From the NCBI GenBank assembly GCA_903873905.1, contig CAIQQJ010000169.1, positions 1-55,590 on the forward strand: a DNA stretch of 55,590 nt, in the 5' to 3' direction. Positions 34,836 to 42,864 of this stretch are shown one piece after another. The translations under genes and the position numbers were made by a program. Every line of letters begins with the position of its first letter. The first letter of the stretch is position 1. This DNA comes from an uncultured Flavobacteriales bacterium. GTDB taxonomy: Bacteria > Bacteroidota > Bacteroidia > Palsa-965. A model generated the notes under the pieces. That model had not been told where the DNA came from. It was given only the letters and a program-made list of their open reading frames with translations, and made no database searches.

Positions 34836-34851
34836 TGTGATGAATATCACT
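34836..34851 (+). promoter_or_regulatory. Perfect FNR-like operator before the 47-residue membrane protein
   Basis: GTGATGAATATCAC at 34837-34850 with perfect 5-bp arms. Unlike the other sites it has no good -7 element at 36.5 or 58.5 bases. The nearest candidate, TATTTTG ending at 34873, is 29.5 bases away. The site could act differently here, as a repressor or with a shifted promoter. Confidence 0.5.
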
Positions 34852-34893
34852 ACAAATCGATAGAAATATTTTGTCCTTTACATTAAAATTGCA

Positions 34894-35037
34894 ATGAAAA
34901 ATGGAGGGTATAAGTTGGTCATTGTATTTCTTTTGTTGATTATTGGAATACTCTGTGTGCTTCTGTTTATCGGTGATAGCGGTAAATATTGTACGCCAAT
35001 TGTGAAGGAACCAAGCCAAATGGGAAAAAACAGATAA
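34894..35037 (+). CDS. 47-residue single-pass membrane peptide
   Basis: Start ATG 34894, stop TAA 35035-35037. The sequence begins MKNGGYKLVIVFLLLIIGIL, continues with CVLLFIGDSGKY and ends in a polar tail (CTPIVKEPSQMGKNR). A single helix spans about 8-29. The lysine-flanked N-terminus and clean hydrophobic stretch make it a good small-membrane-protein candidate. The perfect operator 43 bases upstream supports transcription. No family recognised. Confidence 0.6.
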   Translation: MKNGGYKLVIVFLLLIIGILCVLLFIGDSGKYCTPIVKEPSQMGKNR

Positions 35038-35202
35038 ACAGTGACAAATATTTTTTATATCGGGGGTTTTGCTTTAGGCAAACAGTTTTTAACAATGGGC
35101 ATGGCAACTATCAGTTTTCAAAGAAATCGTTAATTTTAGTAACTTTCAATTGTATGGTAATTGAATAAAATCAAGTGATAGAAATATTTTAAAAATCATT
35201 TT

Positions 35203-38200
35203 GTGAAAAACCCCATTTCGAAAAAAGTTGTGAAGAAAAAAGTTGTGAAGAAAAAATCAAATGTGGTTTTGAAAAAAAATTCTCCGCTTTTAATAAACAA
35301 AAAAAAATCTCTGACTCTGAAACGCTCCGATTCTGATGCGTCTTCGAAGAAGTTGTTTATTGTGGGTATTGGTGCCTCTGCAGGCGGACTAGAAGCGATG
35401 CAAGAATTATTTGATAATATGCCTTTTGATTCTGGACTTGCCTTTGTTGTTATTCAACACCTCGATCCAACACACAAAAGTTTGTTGTCGGAATTGTTGG
35501 GTCGACATACGGCAATGAAAGTTACAGAAGCAAAAGATGGTGAAAAAATTAAACCCAATTGTGTTTATGTCATTCCTCCAAATAAGGAATTGGGAGTTTT
35601 TCACGGAACATTACAATTGATCAAACCACTTGAATTGCGTTCCTTGAGACGGCCAATAGATTACTTTTTTCATTCATTGGCGGGAGATCAAAAAGACAAG
35701 GCAATTGGCATTATACTTTCAGGGACCGGAACTGAAGGGGCATTGGGATTGAAAGAAATAAAAGCTGAAGGTGGAATGACAATTGTTCAAGAACCTAGTT
35801 CAGCAAAATTCGATGGCATGCCACTTGCAGCCATCATTTCGAAAACAGCTGATAATATTTTGACTCCAAAAATAATGCCCGCAGTTTTATTGAAATATGT
35901 TCAAAAGAGGGCAAAAGGAATTATGGGAACAGAACCGGAATTGACTGCTTCTTTTTTGAGTCAGTTGAAGAAAGTTTTCCTACTTATTCGCAATAAAACC
36001 GGGTATGATTTTTCGAATTATAAAATGAACACTATTGCACGCAGGATTATGAAAAGAACTGCGTTAAATCAAATTGATTCCATAGATGATTATATTGTGT
36101 TCCTGCAGAGTAATCCGAATGAAATTGAATTGCTCTATAAGGAATTTCTGATAGGAGTTACTTCATTTTTCCGTGATAAAAATGTTTTTGATAGTCTTGA
36201 GAAAAATGTAATTCCTCATTTGCTCGAAAAATGTGCAGAGAAACAAGAACTTCGCGTTTGGGTTTGTGGATGTTCTACAGGTGAGGAGGCATATTCCATT
36301 GCAATATTATGCAAGGAGGCCTTGGAAAAAAACAAGCAGTATATCAAAGTGGTGATATTTGCTTCTGACATTGATAAGGAAGCGGTTGAATTTGCACGTA
36401 GAGGAATTTATTCTGAAAGTATTGTTGGAGATGTTTCTCCGGAACGATTAGCCCGCTATTTTATTCGAAAGGAAAATAGCTATGTGCTCAAAAAAGAAAT
36501 TCGAGAAATGGTGGTGCTTGCACATCATAATGTGATTAAAGATCCTCCCTTTTCCAAAATGGATTTGATAACCTGTAGAAATCTCTTGATTTATTTGAAT
36601 AGCGATTTGCAGAAGAAGGTAATTCCTGTTTTTCACTATAGTTTAAATAAAGAGGGTGTTTTATTATTGGGAACTTCGGAAAGCATTGGAGATTTTAATA
36701 ATTTATTTTCCGATTTTGATCAGAAAAATAAAATCTTTTTAAGGAAACAGAATTCAATTGGACGAAAGCCAAATTCAGATTATGAATTGCCTTTGGTTCA
36801 AAATAAAGCAGCTTTCTCATCTAACAAGCCGAGTTCTGAGATTTCAAAAAAAATAAATATTTCCGGCCTTACTGAAAAAATACTGCTTGATAATTATGCT
36901 CCTCCATCTGTTATTATAGATAAAAATAATGACGCTTTGTTTTTTTCTGGAAACACTGGACAATTTCTTGAGCCCCCAATGGGTGAAGCGAGATTGAATA
37001 TTATTGATATGGCAAAAAAAGGATTGAGACATGAACTTTCCACTGCCATTAACAAATCGAGAAGCATTAAAGCGGAAGTACAGATTAATGCGGTTGAAAT
37101 TAAAGTGAACAGTCATTTTGAAAACATTAATCTTATTGTGAAACCTGTTATAACCAAAGAGAGTGATTTGGGGGTGATGATGGTTGTTTTTGAACCAACA
37201 AAAAGTAGGGCTAAGAATTCCAAGACACAATCAGGCGTTCGCAATTTGAAAGTTGGGGATCTTGAAAAAGAGTTGAAAATTACACGGGAACACCTTCAGA
37301 CTGCCATCAATGAATTGGAATCTTCGAATGAAGACCTTCAAAGTACCAATGAAGAATACCAATCTTCAAACGAGGAATTGCAAAGCACCAATGAAGAATT
37401 GGAAACTTCAAGGGAAGAATTACAGTCTGTTAATGAAGAGATGATAACTGTAAATTCGGAACTTCAGGATAAAATAACTCAGTTATCCGATGCCAATGAT
37501 GATTTGAATAATTTGCTGCGCAGTATTGAAGTGGCAACAGTTTTCCTCGATAGAAATCTGAAGATAAAACGGTTTACGCCTGCTGCAACAAAAATATTCA
37601 ACATTATTGCAAGTGATATTGACAGACCTGTTACGCATTTGTCGAGCAATTTGGTCTACAAAACATTTGATGAGGATGTGAAAAGTGTGTTGAAGACACT
37701 TGCCGTAAAATCTGCAGATGTTCAAGCGAGTGATGGTTCTTGGTATCACATGCGCATTATGCCTTACCGTTCAGCCGAGAATATTATTGAAGGAGTGTTG
37801 GTGACATTTGTTGATATATCAGATCAGAAATTTGTGGAGGAACGATTGAAAAAGACGAATGAGCATTTGAATCTCATTATGGAAAATCTCCCTGCTATTC
37901 CCTTTACATGCGTTGCGGAAAATAAAATATTAATTACGTTTGTTGGGAAAAGTTGTGAAAAGGTTACAGGGTTTTTGCCTGAACAATTTACAAGCAAACC
38001 TACATTCTGGAGTAATAGAATTCATCCGGATGACAAGAAAAAAGTTCTTTTGACATTTTCTGCCGTTATAAAAAAGGGCAGCCTTGACCAGCCTTTCAGA
38101 TGGAAATGTTCAGATGGTAAATACAAACATTTTGTAAATTATGTACGATTTGCAAAATCGGAAGGAGGAAGGCCTTCTTACATTGTTGGTGTTTGGCAAG

Positions 38201-38223
38201 AAGTGATTAACAAACGGAAATAA
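35203..38223 (+). CDS. CheB-CheR-PAS multidomain signalling protein
   Basis: 1006 residues, GTG start. Lysine-rich N-terminus (1-40). The CheB methylesterase domain is about 50-235, with S59 (GIGASAGG), H86 (VIQHLDP) and SGTGTEGALG, where the usual catalytic Asp is Glu178. The CheR methyltransferase domain is about 245-510 (VWVCGCSTGEEAYSIAI, ITCRNLLIYLN). After a PAS-like linker comes a long coiled coil at about 685-780 made of repeated SSNEELQSTNEELETS-type heptads, then a PAS domain (ATVFLDRNLKIKRFTPAATKIF) and a final PAS (about 885-1003). No chemoreceptor gene is near, so a signalling role outside chemotaxis is likely. It is followed after 17 bases by a PAS kinase. Confidence 0.92.
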   Translation: MKNPISKKVVKKKVVKKKSNVVLKKNSPLLINKKKSLTLKRSDSDASSKKLFIVGIGASAGGLEAMQELFDNMPFDSGLAFVVIQHLDPTHKSLLSELLGRHTAMKVTEAKDGEKIKPNCVYVIPPNKELGVFHGTLQLIKPLELRSLRRPIDYFFHSLAGDQKDKAIGIILSGTGTEGALGLKEIKAEGGMTIVQEPSSAKFDGMPLAAIISKTADNILTPKIMPAVLLKYVQKRAKGIMGTEPELTASFLSQLKKVFLLIRNKTGYDFSNYKMNTIARRIMKRTALNQIDSIDDYIVFLQSNPNEIELLYKEFLIGVTSFFRDKNVFDSLEKNVIPHLLEKCAEKQELRVWVCGCSTGEEAYSIAILCKEALEKNKQYIKVVIFASDIDKEAVEFARRGIYSESIVGDVSPERLARYFIRKENSYVLKKEIREMVVLAHHNVIKDPPFSKMDLITCRNLLIYLNSDLQKKVIPVFHYSLNKEGVLLLGTSESIGDFNNLFSDFDQKNKIFLRKQNSIGRKPNSDYELPLVQNKAAFSSNKPSSEISKKINISGLTEKILLDNYAPPSVIIDKNNDALFFSGNTGQFLEPPMGEARLNIIDMAKKGLRHELSTAINKSRSIKAEVQINAVEIKVNSHFENINLIVKPVITKESDLGVMMVVFEPTKSRAKNSKTQSGVRNLKVGDLEKELKITREHLQTAINELESSNEDLQSTNEEYQSSNEELQSTNEELETSREELQSVNEEMITVNSELQDKITQLSDANDDLNNLLRSIEVATVFLDRNLKIKRFTPAATKIFNIIASDIDRPVTHLSSNLVYKTFDEDVKSVLKTLAVKSADVQASDGSWYHMRIMPYRSAENIIEGVLVTFVDISDQKFVEERLKKTNEHLNLIMENLPAIPFTCVAENKILITFVGKSCEKVTGFLPEQFTSKPTFWSNRIHPDDKKKVLLTFSAVIKKGSLDQPFRWKCSDGKYKHFVNYVRFAKSEGGRPSYIVGVWQEVINKRK

Positions 38224-38240
38224 TTATAAAAAGCAGTACA

Positions 38241-39515
38241 ATGGAAAGCAATAGTTCCAGTGGAGGTGATTCCTCAAAACTCCGTAAAAAGGCAGAAGAA
38301 AAAAAGGTGTCAAAAGACAAACTCCTTCCAAAGGATATGGAAAGTGAGCTTGGTCATGAATTGGATGTACATAAAATTGAATTGGAAATGCAAAATGAGG
38401 AGCTTCATTTTACGCAGGTGAAGTTGTGGAAATTGAATGAGGTGTATGCTGAATTATTTGACAGGGCTCCTGCAGGATATTTTATTTTGAATCGGGAAGG
38501 TGTTATTCTCAACGTAAATATCAAGGCCTGTGAAAATTTTAAAATGGATAAGTTTAGTTTGTTAAAAAAAACATTTCTAAAATTTATCGATTCAGAAACC
38601 GGCCAAGACAATTATTATTTGCATAATAATCTAGTCGCAGAAACAGAACAAACACAACAGCTGGAATGCGATATGGTGAGAAATGACGGATCCGTTTTTT
38701 CAGCTCTAATTGAAACAACACTGGTAAAAGATGGGAAAGGAGATTTTAAGTATTTTCTTTCATTGGTAAGCGATATTTCCCTTCGGAAGGACCAGGAACG
38801 AAAAATGGAGTTGGCCTTGATTCGGGAAACTGAATTGAACGAAATGAAATCCCAATTTATTGCAATCGCATCACATGAATTCCGGACACCATTGGCTGCA
38901 ATTTTGTTGTCAGCAGATCTAATTGAACGGTATACCGATCCGAAAGACGAAGAAAAAAAAATAAAGCATTTTGCAAGAATCAAATCTTCCGTTGCACGCG
39001 TGAAGGATATATTGAGTGATTTTCTTTCTATGAGTCATATCGAAAGAGGTTTGAAGACCAACAATCCAAGTCTTTTTAATTTGCAAGAATTTGCAGTAGA
39101 ATTTATCGATGAAATCAGAATGTTGAACGCAGCTCATACTATAAAATATGAGCCTCTTGGCGAAGGTTATGATGTTTATTTGGATAAGCAATTGTTGCGT
39201 GTTTGTTTGACAAATTTGATTAGCAACGCAGTCAAATATTCTCCTATCGGAGGAACAATAGAATTTTCTGTATCTACAGGAATGCAAGGAAATTTGGAAA
39301 TTGTGATTAAGGATTATGGATTTGGAATTCCTGAAATAGAACAAGTCCATGTTTTTGAGCAATTCTTCAGAGCCAAAAATGTCATGACAATTCAAGGACT
39401 TGGAATAGGATTAAGTATCACGCACAAAATAGTTTCATTAATGGGAGGTACCATCACTTTTGAAAGTACAGAAAACATGGGTACAACTTTTATACTTTCT
39501 TTTCCAAAAAAATAG
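38241..39515 (+). CDS. PAS-domain sensor histidine kinase
   Basis: 424 residues, soluble. The N-terminus is charged (KKAEEKKVSKDKLLPKDMES). The PAS domain is at about 65-185 (ELFDRAPAGYFILNREGVIL, FSALIETTLV). The dimerisation domain has phosphoacceptor H212 in FIAIASHEFRTPLAAIL. The ATPase domain has LTNLISNAVKYSPIGG, IKDYGFGIPE and IQGLGIGLSITHKIV. It is co-transcribed with the CheB-CheR-PAS gene. The next gene is the receiver-FNR regulator, 266 bases on, so it is the most likely kinase for that regulator (inference). Confidence 0.92.
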   Translation: MESNSSSGGDSSKLRKKAEEKKVSKDKLLPKDMESELGHELDVHKIELEMQNEELHFTQVKLWKLNEVYAELFDRAPAGYFILNREGVILNVNIKACENFKMDKFSLLKKTFLKFIDSETGQDNYYLHNNLVAETEQTQQLECDMVRNDGSVFSALIETTLVKDGKGDFKYFLSLVSDISLRKDQERKMELALIRETELNEMKSQFIAIASHEFRTPLAAILLSADLIERYTDPKDEEKKIKHFARIKSSVARVKDILSDFLSMSHIERGLKTNNPSLFNLQEFAVEFIDEIRMLNAAHTIKYEPLGEGYDVYLDKQLLRVCLTNLISNAVKYSPIGGTIEFSVSTGMQGNLEIVIKDYGFGIPEIEQVHVFEQFFRAKNVMTIQGLGIGLSITHKIVSLMGGTITFESTENMGTTFILSFPKK

Positions 39516-39681
39516 GTATCGTTTTTTTTCAGGGAGAACTTGAATAAAAAAAGTTTTGGTTTTTTTTAATATTTTTGTTGTATGCGTATATGATGTAAAT
39601 CCAATATTGTTTTTTAGTACAACAATGAATTATATGTTATTCCATGATCTCCCTTAGTGTTTTCATTGAGAAAATGGATTT

Positions 39682-39726
39682 CTGACAAGTGTCATGCTGT
39701 TTACCTTGCAAAAATTTTGATATTTG
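39682..39726 (+). promoter_or_regulatory. TGAC-N4-GTCA palindrome and -7 candidate before the receiver-FNR gene
   Basis: TGACAAGTGTCA at 39683-39694 is a perfect palindrome. GATATTTG ends at 39726, 37.5 bases from its centre, one base off the regulon spacing. It could be an autoregulatory site for the gene starting at 39782. Confidence 0.4.
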
Positions 39727-39781
39727 TATCGATTGATTTTAATTTGTTATCCGCCCATTTAATTTAGTAAATGCTATTCCA

Positions 39782-40837
39782 ATGGGACAAAAGATTCTTA
39801 TTATCGAAGACAGCTCTGAAATGAGTGAAAATATTTCAGAATTATTGACGCTAGCAGGGTATGATGTTATTAGGGCAGACAATGGTAGGCACGGCCTTGA
39901 ATTAGCCAAAAGCAAGCATCCAGATCTTATTTTATGTGATATCATGATGCCCGACTTGGATGGTTATGGTGTATTGCGTGCAATAGAAAATTTGCCTGAA
40001 CTTGCCGGAGTTCCTTTTATTTTCGTGACAGCAAAATCGGAAAAAAACGATTTCAGGAAAGGAATGAACCTTGGTGCGGATGATTATTTGACGAAGCCAT
40101 TCGAAGGCGATGATTTGTTGAATATTGTAGCTGTGCGTTTGAAAAAAGGCCGGCAGATCAGAAAAATGTTTGAAAATTCGCTTGAAGGTTTAAATGAATT
40201 TATTGAGAAAGCCAATACTGTTTTAGGTACTGATATTTTTTCTGAAAATAGAATTGAAAAGAAATTAAGAAAAAAAGACGTGGTCTTCATGGAAGGCGAC
40301 TCATCAGTTTATTTATATTTTGTTTCAAGTGGAAAAATCAAAACCTATCGGACAAATGAGAATGGAAAGGAATACATAACTGGTATTTATAAAAAGGGAG
40401 ATTTTTTCGGATACCTGACATTGATTGACAACCACGCCAGAAGAGATTCTGCTATGGCAATGGAAAATTCTGAAATCGTTTTGATTTCGCGTCAGGATTT
40501 TCAGAAATTAATTTTCTCGAATAACGATGTGGCACTACATTTCATTCGTTTCATGTCGAATAATTTGGAAGAAGCTGAAGAACGTTTATTGAAATTGGCT
40601 TATAATTCAGCTCGGAAACGAGTGGCTGAAGCCTTATTGTTTATTCATAAAAAGTATGAAGCGAAGGAAGGCGAATCTATCTTGGTGAGCCGAGAAAATA
40701 TTTCCATGCTTGCTGGTATTTCTCCGGAATCTGCAAGTCGTAGTCTTACTGATTTCCGCGAGGAAGGTTTAATAGAAACAGAAAATGGATCTATTAAAAT
40801 TGTTGATGTTGTTGGACTTGAAAATCTGAAATGGTAG
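39782..40837 (+). CDS. Response regulator fused to a CRP/FNR-type transcription factor
   Basis: 351 residues. The receiver domain is 1-120, with acidic pair E9/D10, phosphoacceptor D53 (LILCDIMMPDLDG), T83 and K105 (DDYLTKPF). The cyclic-nucleotide-binding fold is about 150-255 (VVFMEGDSSVYLYFVSSGKIK, KKGDFFGYLTL). The winged helix is about 270-345, with recognition helix ISPESASRSLTDFREEGLI. By alignment to FNR (E209, S212, R213) the contacts would be E316, S319 and R320, predicting NTGAT half-sites. There is no FNR-type N-terminal cysteine cluster, so input should come by phosphotransfer. I propose it activates the stress-island promoters; the gene itself is preceded by a related palindrome. 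Confidence 0.92.
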   Translation: MGQKILIIEDSSEMSENISELLTLAGYDVIRADNGRHGLELAKSKHPDLILCDIMMPDLDGYGVLRAIENLPELAGVPFIFVTAKSEKNDFRKGMNLGADDYLTKPFEGDDLLNIVAVRLKKGRQIRKMFENSLEGLNEFIEKANTVLGTDIFSENRIEKKLRKKDVVFMEGDSSVYLYFVSSGKIKTYRTNENGKEYITGIYKKGDFFGYLTLIDNHARRDSAMAMENSEIVLISRQDFQKLIFSNNDVALHFIRFMSNNLEEAEERLLKLAYNSARKRVAEALLFIHKKYEAKEGESILVSRENISMLAGISPESASRSLTDFREEGLIETENGSIKIVDVVGLENLKW

Positions 40838-40892
40838 ATTAACCATTGATTTTTGTTTCTAATCTCTTTAATTGAAAGATGTATTCCTGATG

Positions 40893-41717
40893 TCAAGGAA
40901 TTTCATGTAAAACCAGAATGGGATATTCTGCAATCTGACTTATTTTCTTGATTAACTTGTTTCTTGAAAGTAATTTATTTTGTTGGTCATGAAATATGAG
41001 AACCAATAAATTTGTTTGAGATTCTGTTACATATTCATCTACGCCTTGAATAATATCATCGGTGTAGATTCTGCTGAATCTTATTTTTGCTTTTGAATCT
41101 TGTAGCAATTCTTCCATATTTTCTTTAACCGCATCATAAAGATCCCGACTGATCAGCGTATTGTGGCGGCTGACATGTAGAAAAGTTATTTCTGGATTGA
41201 ACAGATCAAGAAAATCATGTAGTTGAGGATAGAAGTTTTTACTTGCAATGCTATAATCCCATGCCAATACAACTTTACTGATGCTTGCGTATGAAACAGA
41301 TTCCGGAATAATAAGAACAGGGCAGTTGGTTTGTTTCAATGTATTGAATGTATTGGTTCCAAATATTTCTTGATATAAATCGTCAATGCCATTAGTTCCC
41401 ATCACCAATAATCTATTGTCGATTTCCTCCGAAGCGCTTGTTGTTTCAAAAAAATGTTCTGGTGTTTCCACATGAGCATAACATTGTATGTGAAAAGCCC
41501 TGTTTACTTCTCTGCAAACAACATCCAAAGCTTGGGAAATAGATTTGGTATTTTCTATGGCATTTGTTCCTGAGAATACAGATTCAAGAAGTCGTTCAGG
41601 TTGTAAATGGAAAATTTCCAATTTTGCATTGGTAAGTTGCGCCAATTTTGCAGCATATTCAACTGCGTTGTCAGCTGTTACAGAAAAATCCGTCGGACAA
41701 ATTATTTTATTTATCAT
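40893..41717 (-). CDS. Universal stress protein, tandem UspA domains (copy 2)
   Basis: 274 residues. Domain 1 (1-145) starts MINKIICPTDFSVTADNAVEYAAKLAQLT and has VMGTNGIDDLYQEIFGTNTFNTL, a variant of the ATP-loop. Domain 2 (about 150-274) is SISKVVLAWDYSIASKNFYP...LVLIFHDQQNKLLSRNKLIKKI. Sequence divergence from copy 1 is large, so the two are not recent duplicates. It has its own FNR-like promoter with a full-consensus -7 element and converges with the receiver-FNR gene. Confidence 0.9.
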   Translation of the reverse strand: MINKIICPTDFSVTADNAVEYAAKLAQLTNAKLEIFHLQPERLLESVFSGTNAIENTKSISQALDVVCREVNRAFHIQCYAHVETPEHFFETTSASEEIDNRLLVMGTNGIDDLYQEIFGTNTFNTLKQTNCPVLIIPESVSYASISKVVLAWDYSIASKNFYPQLHDFLDLFNPEITFLHVSRHNTLISRDLYDAVKENMEELLQDSKAKIRFSRIYTDDIIQGVDEYVTESQTNLLVLIFHDQQNKLLSRNKLIKKISQIAEYPILVLHEIP

Positions 41718-41753
41718 AAAAAAGTTTAAAATAAGATTTTAAAATTGTGTGCT

Positions 41754-41797
41754 CAAAATTATTGCTGATTTACGGTTCATTAGGTGATTCCGATCAA
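41754..41797 (-). promoter_or_regulatory. FNR-like operator and -7 element of usp copy 2
   Basis: GTGATTCCGATCAA at 41784-41797 (perfect NTGAT-N4-ATCAN). On the minus strand TAATTTTG (41761-41754) fully matches TAnnTTTG and its last G is 36.5 bases from the operator centre. No TTG is seen at -33, consistent with activator dependence. Confidence 0.75.
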
Positions 41798-41850
41798 AAT
41801 CGAATGTGATAAAATGCATCTATTGAAAAATAGGATGGAACAGGCTCAAT

Positions 41851-41880
41851 AAAAAAACGTCCCTGTTCAAAGAGACGTTT
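41851..41880 (-). terminator. Rho-independent terminator of the BON gene
   Basis: On the minus strand a GC-containing stem AAACGTC / GACGTTT with a 12-base loop runs into seven T residues, 37 bases past the BON-protein stop codon. Confidence 0.8.
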
Positions 41881-41916
41881 CTGAAATCTGAAATTTGTCG
41901 TTGAACTTTTCAGATC

Positions 41917-42585
41917 TTATAACGCGTAAATTTCAGATGCAATTTCCAAGTTATTTTCAATCACTTTAACTCCGGGAGCCATCCATGCAGCCTTAGCCGC
42001 ATCTTTTTTCTCAGCCAATGATCGAACTTTTCCAGTCAAGATTACTTTGTTCCCTATGGTTTCAATTTTGATTCTTTCAGCATCGAGGTTGGCGCTGCGC
42101 TGAAGTGCAAGAATTATTTTGGCTTTTATATCAGTAGCTGTTACTCGTGGAGTAATGATGATATTATCCGTCACACCGATCACACTAGAAAGATTTTCAA
42201 TTGCATCACGAGCGGCAGCTTTCTGGAATTCCCATTCAGCTTCTCCTTGCAATGAAACCCAACCTTTTTCCACTTTTATTTTTATTTTTTCTTCCTGAAC
42301 GGCGCTGTGCCATTTGAGTGCATTTAGAACAGCTTCTGCAATTTCTGCATCTGTTTTTCTGAGGCTGCCTGGAAGTTTAACTTCAATATCCTCAGCAACT
42401 GCTTTTACTCCTGCAATTTTCTTTGCGGCCAGTTCAGCTGCAAGTTTTTTTGCGTAGGTGTCAACAGTTCCTGTTAGCGTAACGATTCCGTTTTTAACGG
42501 CAACGCCAATTTCACTTGCATGAATAAATGGTTGCCATTTTAATTCCTCAATGACATCCTGTTGGATTTGTGCATCTGTTTTCAT
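41917..42585 (-). CDS. Protein with three BON domains
   Basis: 222 residues from MKTDAQIQQDVIEELKW at 42585; the 12 upstream codons are not family-like. Three BON repeats (about 1-70, 75-148, 150-220) share the pattern DAxIxxxVxxALKW...I.V.V..GxVTLxGxVxxxxxKxAAExAA. There is no signal peptide, so it should be cytosolic, unlike OsmY. BON domains bind phospholipid or other ligands, and the multi-BON form is common in stress clusters with Usp and Hsp20. It has its own operator-bearing promoter and terminator. Confidence 0.9.
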   Translation of the reverse strand: MKTDAQIQQDVIEELKWQPFIHASEIGVAVKNGIVTLTGTVDTYAKKLAAELAAKKIAGVKAVAEDIEVKLPGSLRKTDAEIAEAVLNALKWHSAVQEEKIKIKVEKGWVSLQGEAEWEFQKAAARDAIENLSSVIGVTDNIIITPRVTATDIKAKIILALQRSANLDAERIKIETIGNKVILTGKVRSLAEKKDAAKAAWMAPGVKVIENNLEIASEIYAL

Positions 42586-42618
42586 ATTGGTTTGTTTTAT
42601 TTGGATTGATTTGAAATG

Positions 42619-42684
42619 CAAAATAACTGGGAGAGAAACTCAATTCCCATTTAACTTGTCACAATTGAATGTGATTCATTTCAC
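42619..42684 (-). promoter_or_regulatory. FNR-like operator and -7 element of the BON gene
   Basis: GTGATTCATTTCAC at 42671-42684 (9 of 10 consensus bases). On the minus strand TTATTTTG (42626-42619), 5 of 6 to TAnnTTTG, ends 58.5 bases from the centre, about -62. Confidence 0.65.
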
Positions 42685-42718
42685 GAAAAAAACATTTTTT
42701 TGATTTCAAGAAACGAGC

Positions 42719-42850
42719 TCAAACTCCGAATGGATAGGTTTCTGGGATTTGATTTCCGTCTGGGGTCTTTAACGGGAGTGCATTTTTCTTGATGGCTTTT
42801 AGAATTTCTTCAAGATTTGCGGGCGTATAGTCAGTTACAATGCGTCTCAT
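42719..42850 (-). CDS. 43-residue conserved-looking small protein
   Basis: Start ATG 42850, stop TGA 42721-42719. It opens MRRIVTDYTPANLEEILKAI, continues KKNALPLKTPDGNQIPETYP and ends FGV. The amphipathic helix followed by a proline-rich tail looks like a real peptide rather than random translation. It is preceded by a -7-like TTTATTTG lying exactly 58.5 bases from the shared operator at 42917-42930. No family recognised. Confidence 0.55.
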   Translation of the reverse strand: MRRIVTDYTPANLEEILKAIKKNALPLKTPDGNQIPETYPFGV

Positions 42851-42864
42851 GAACTACTTTTTTA

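Noticed and set aside
35175-35188. GTGATAGAAATATT before the CheB-CheR gene as an operator
   Set aside because: The second half-site is poor and the fixed spacing would put the promoter inside the coding region.
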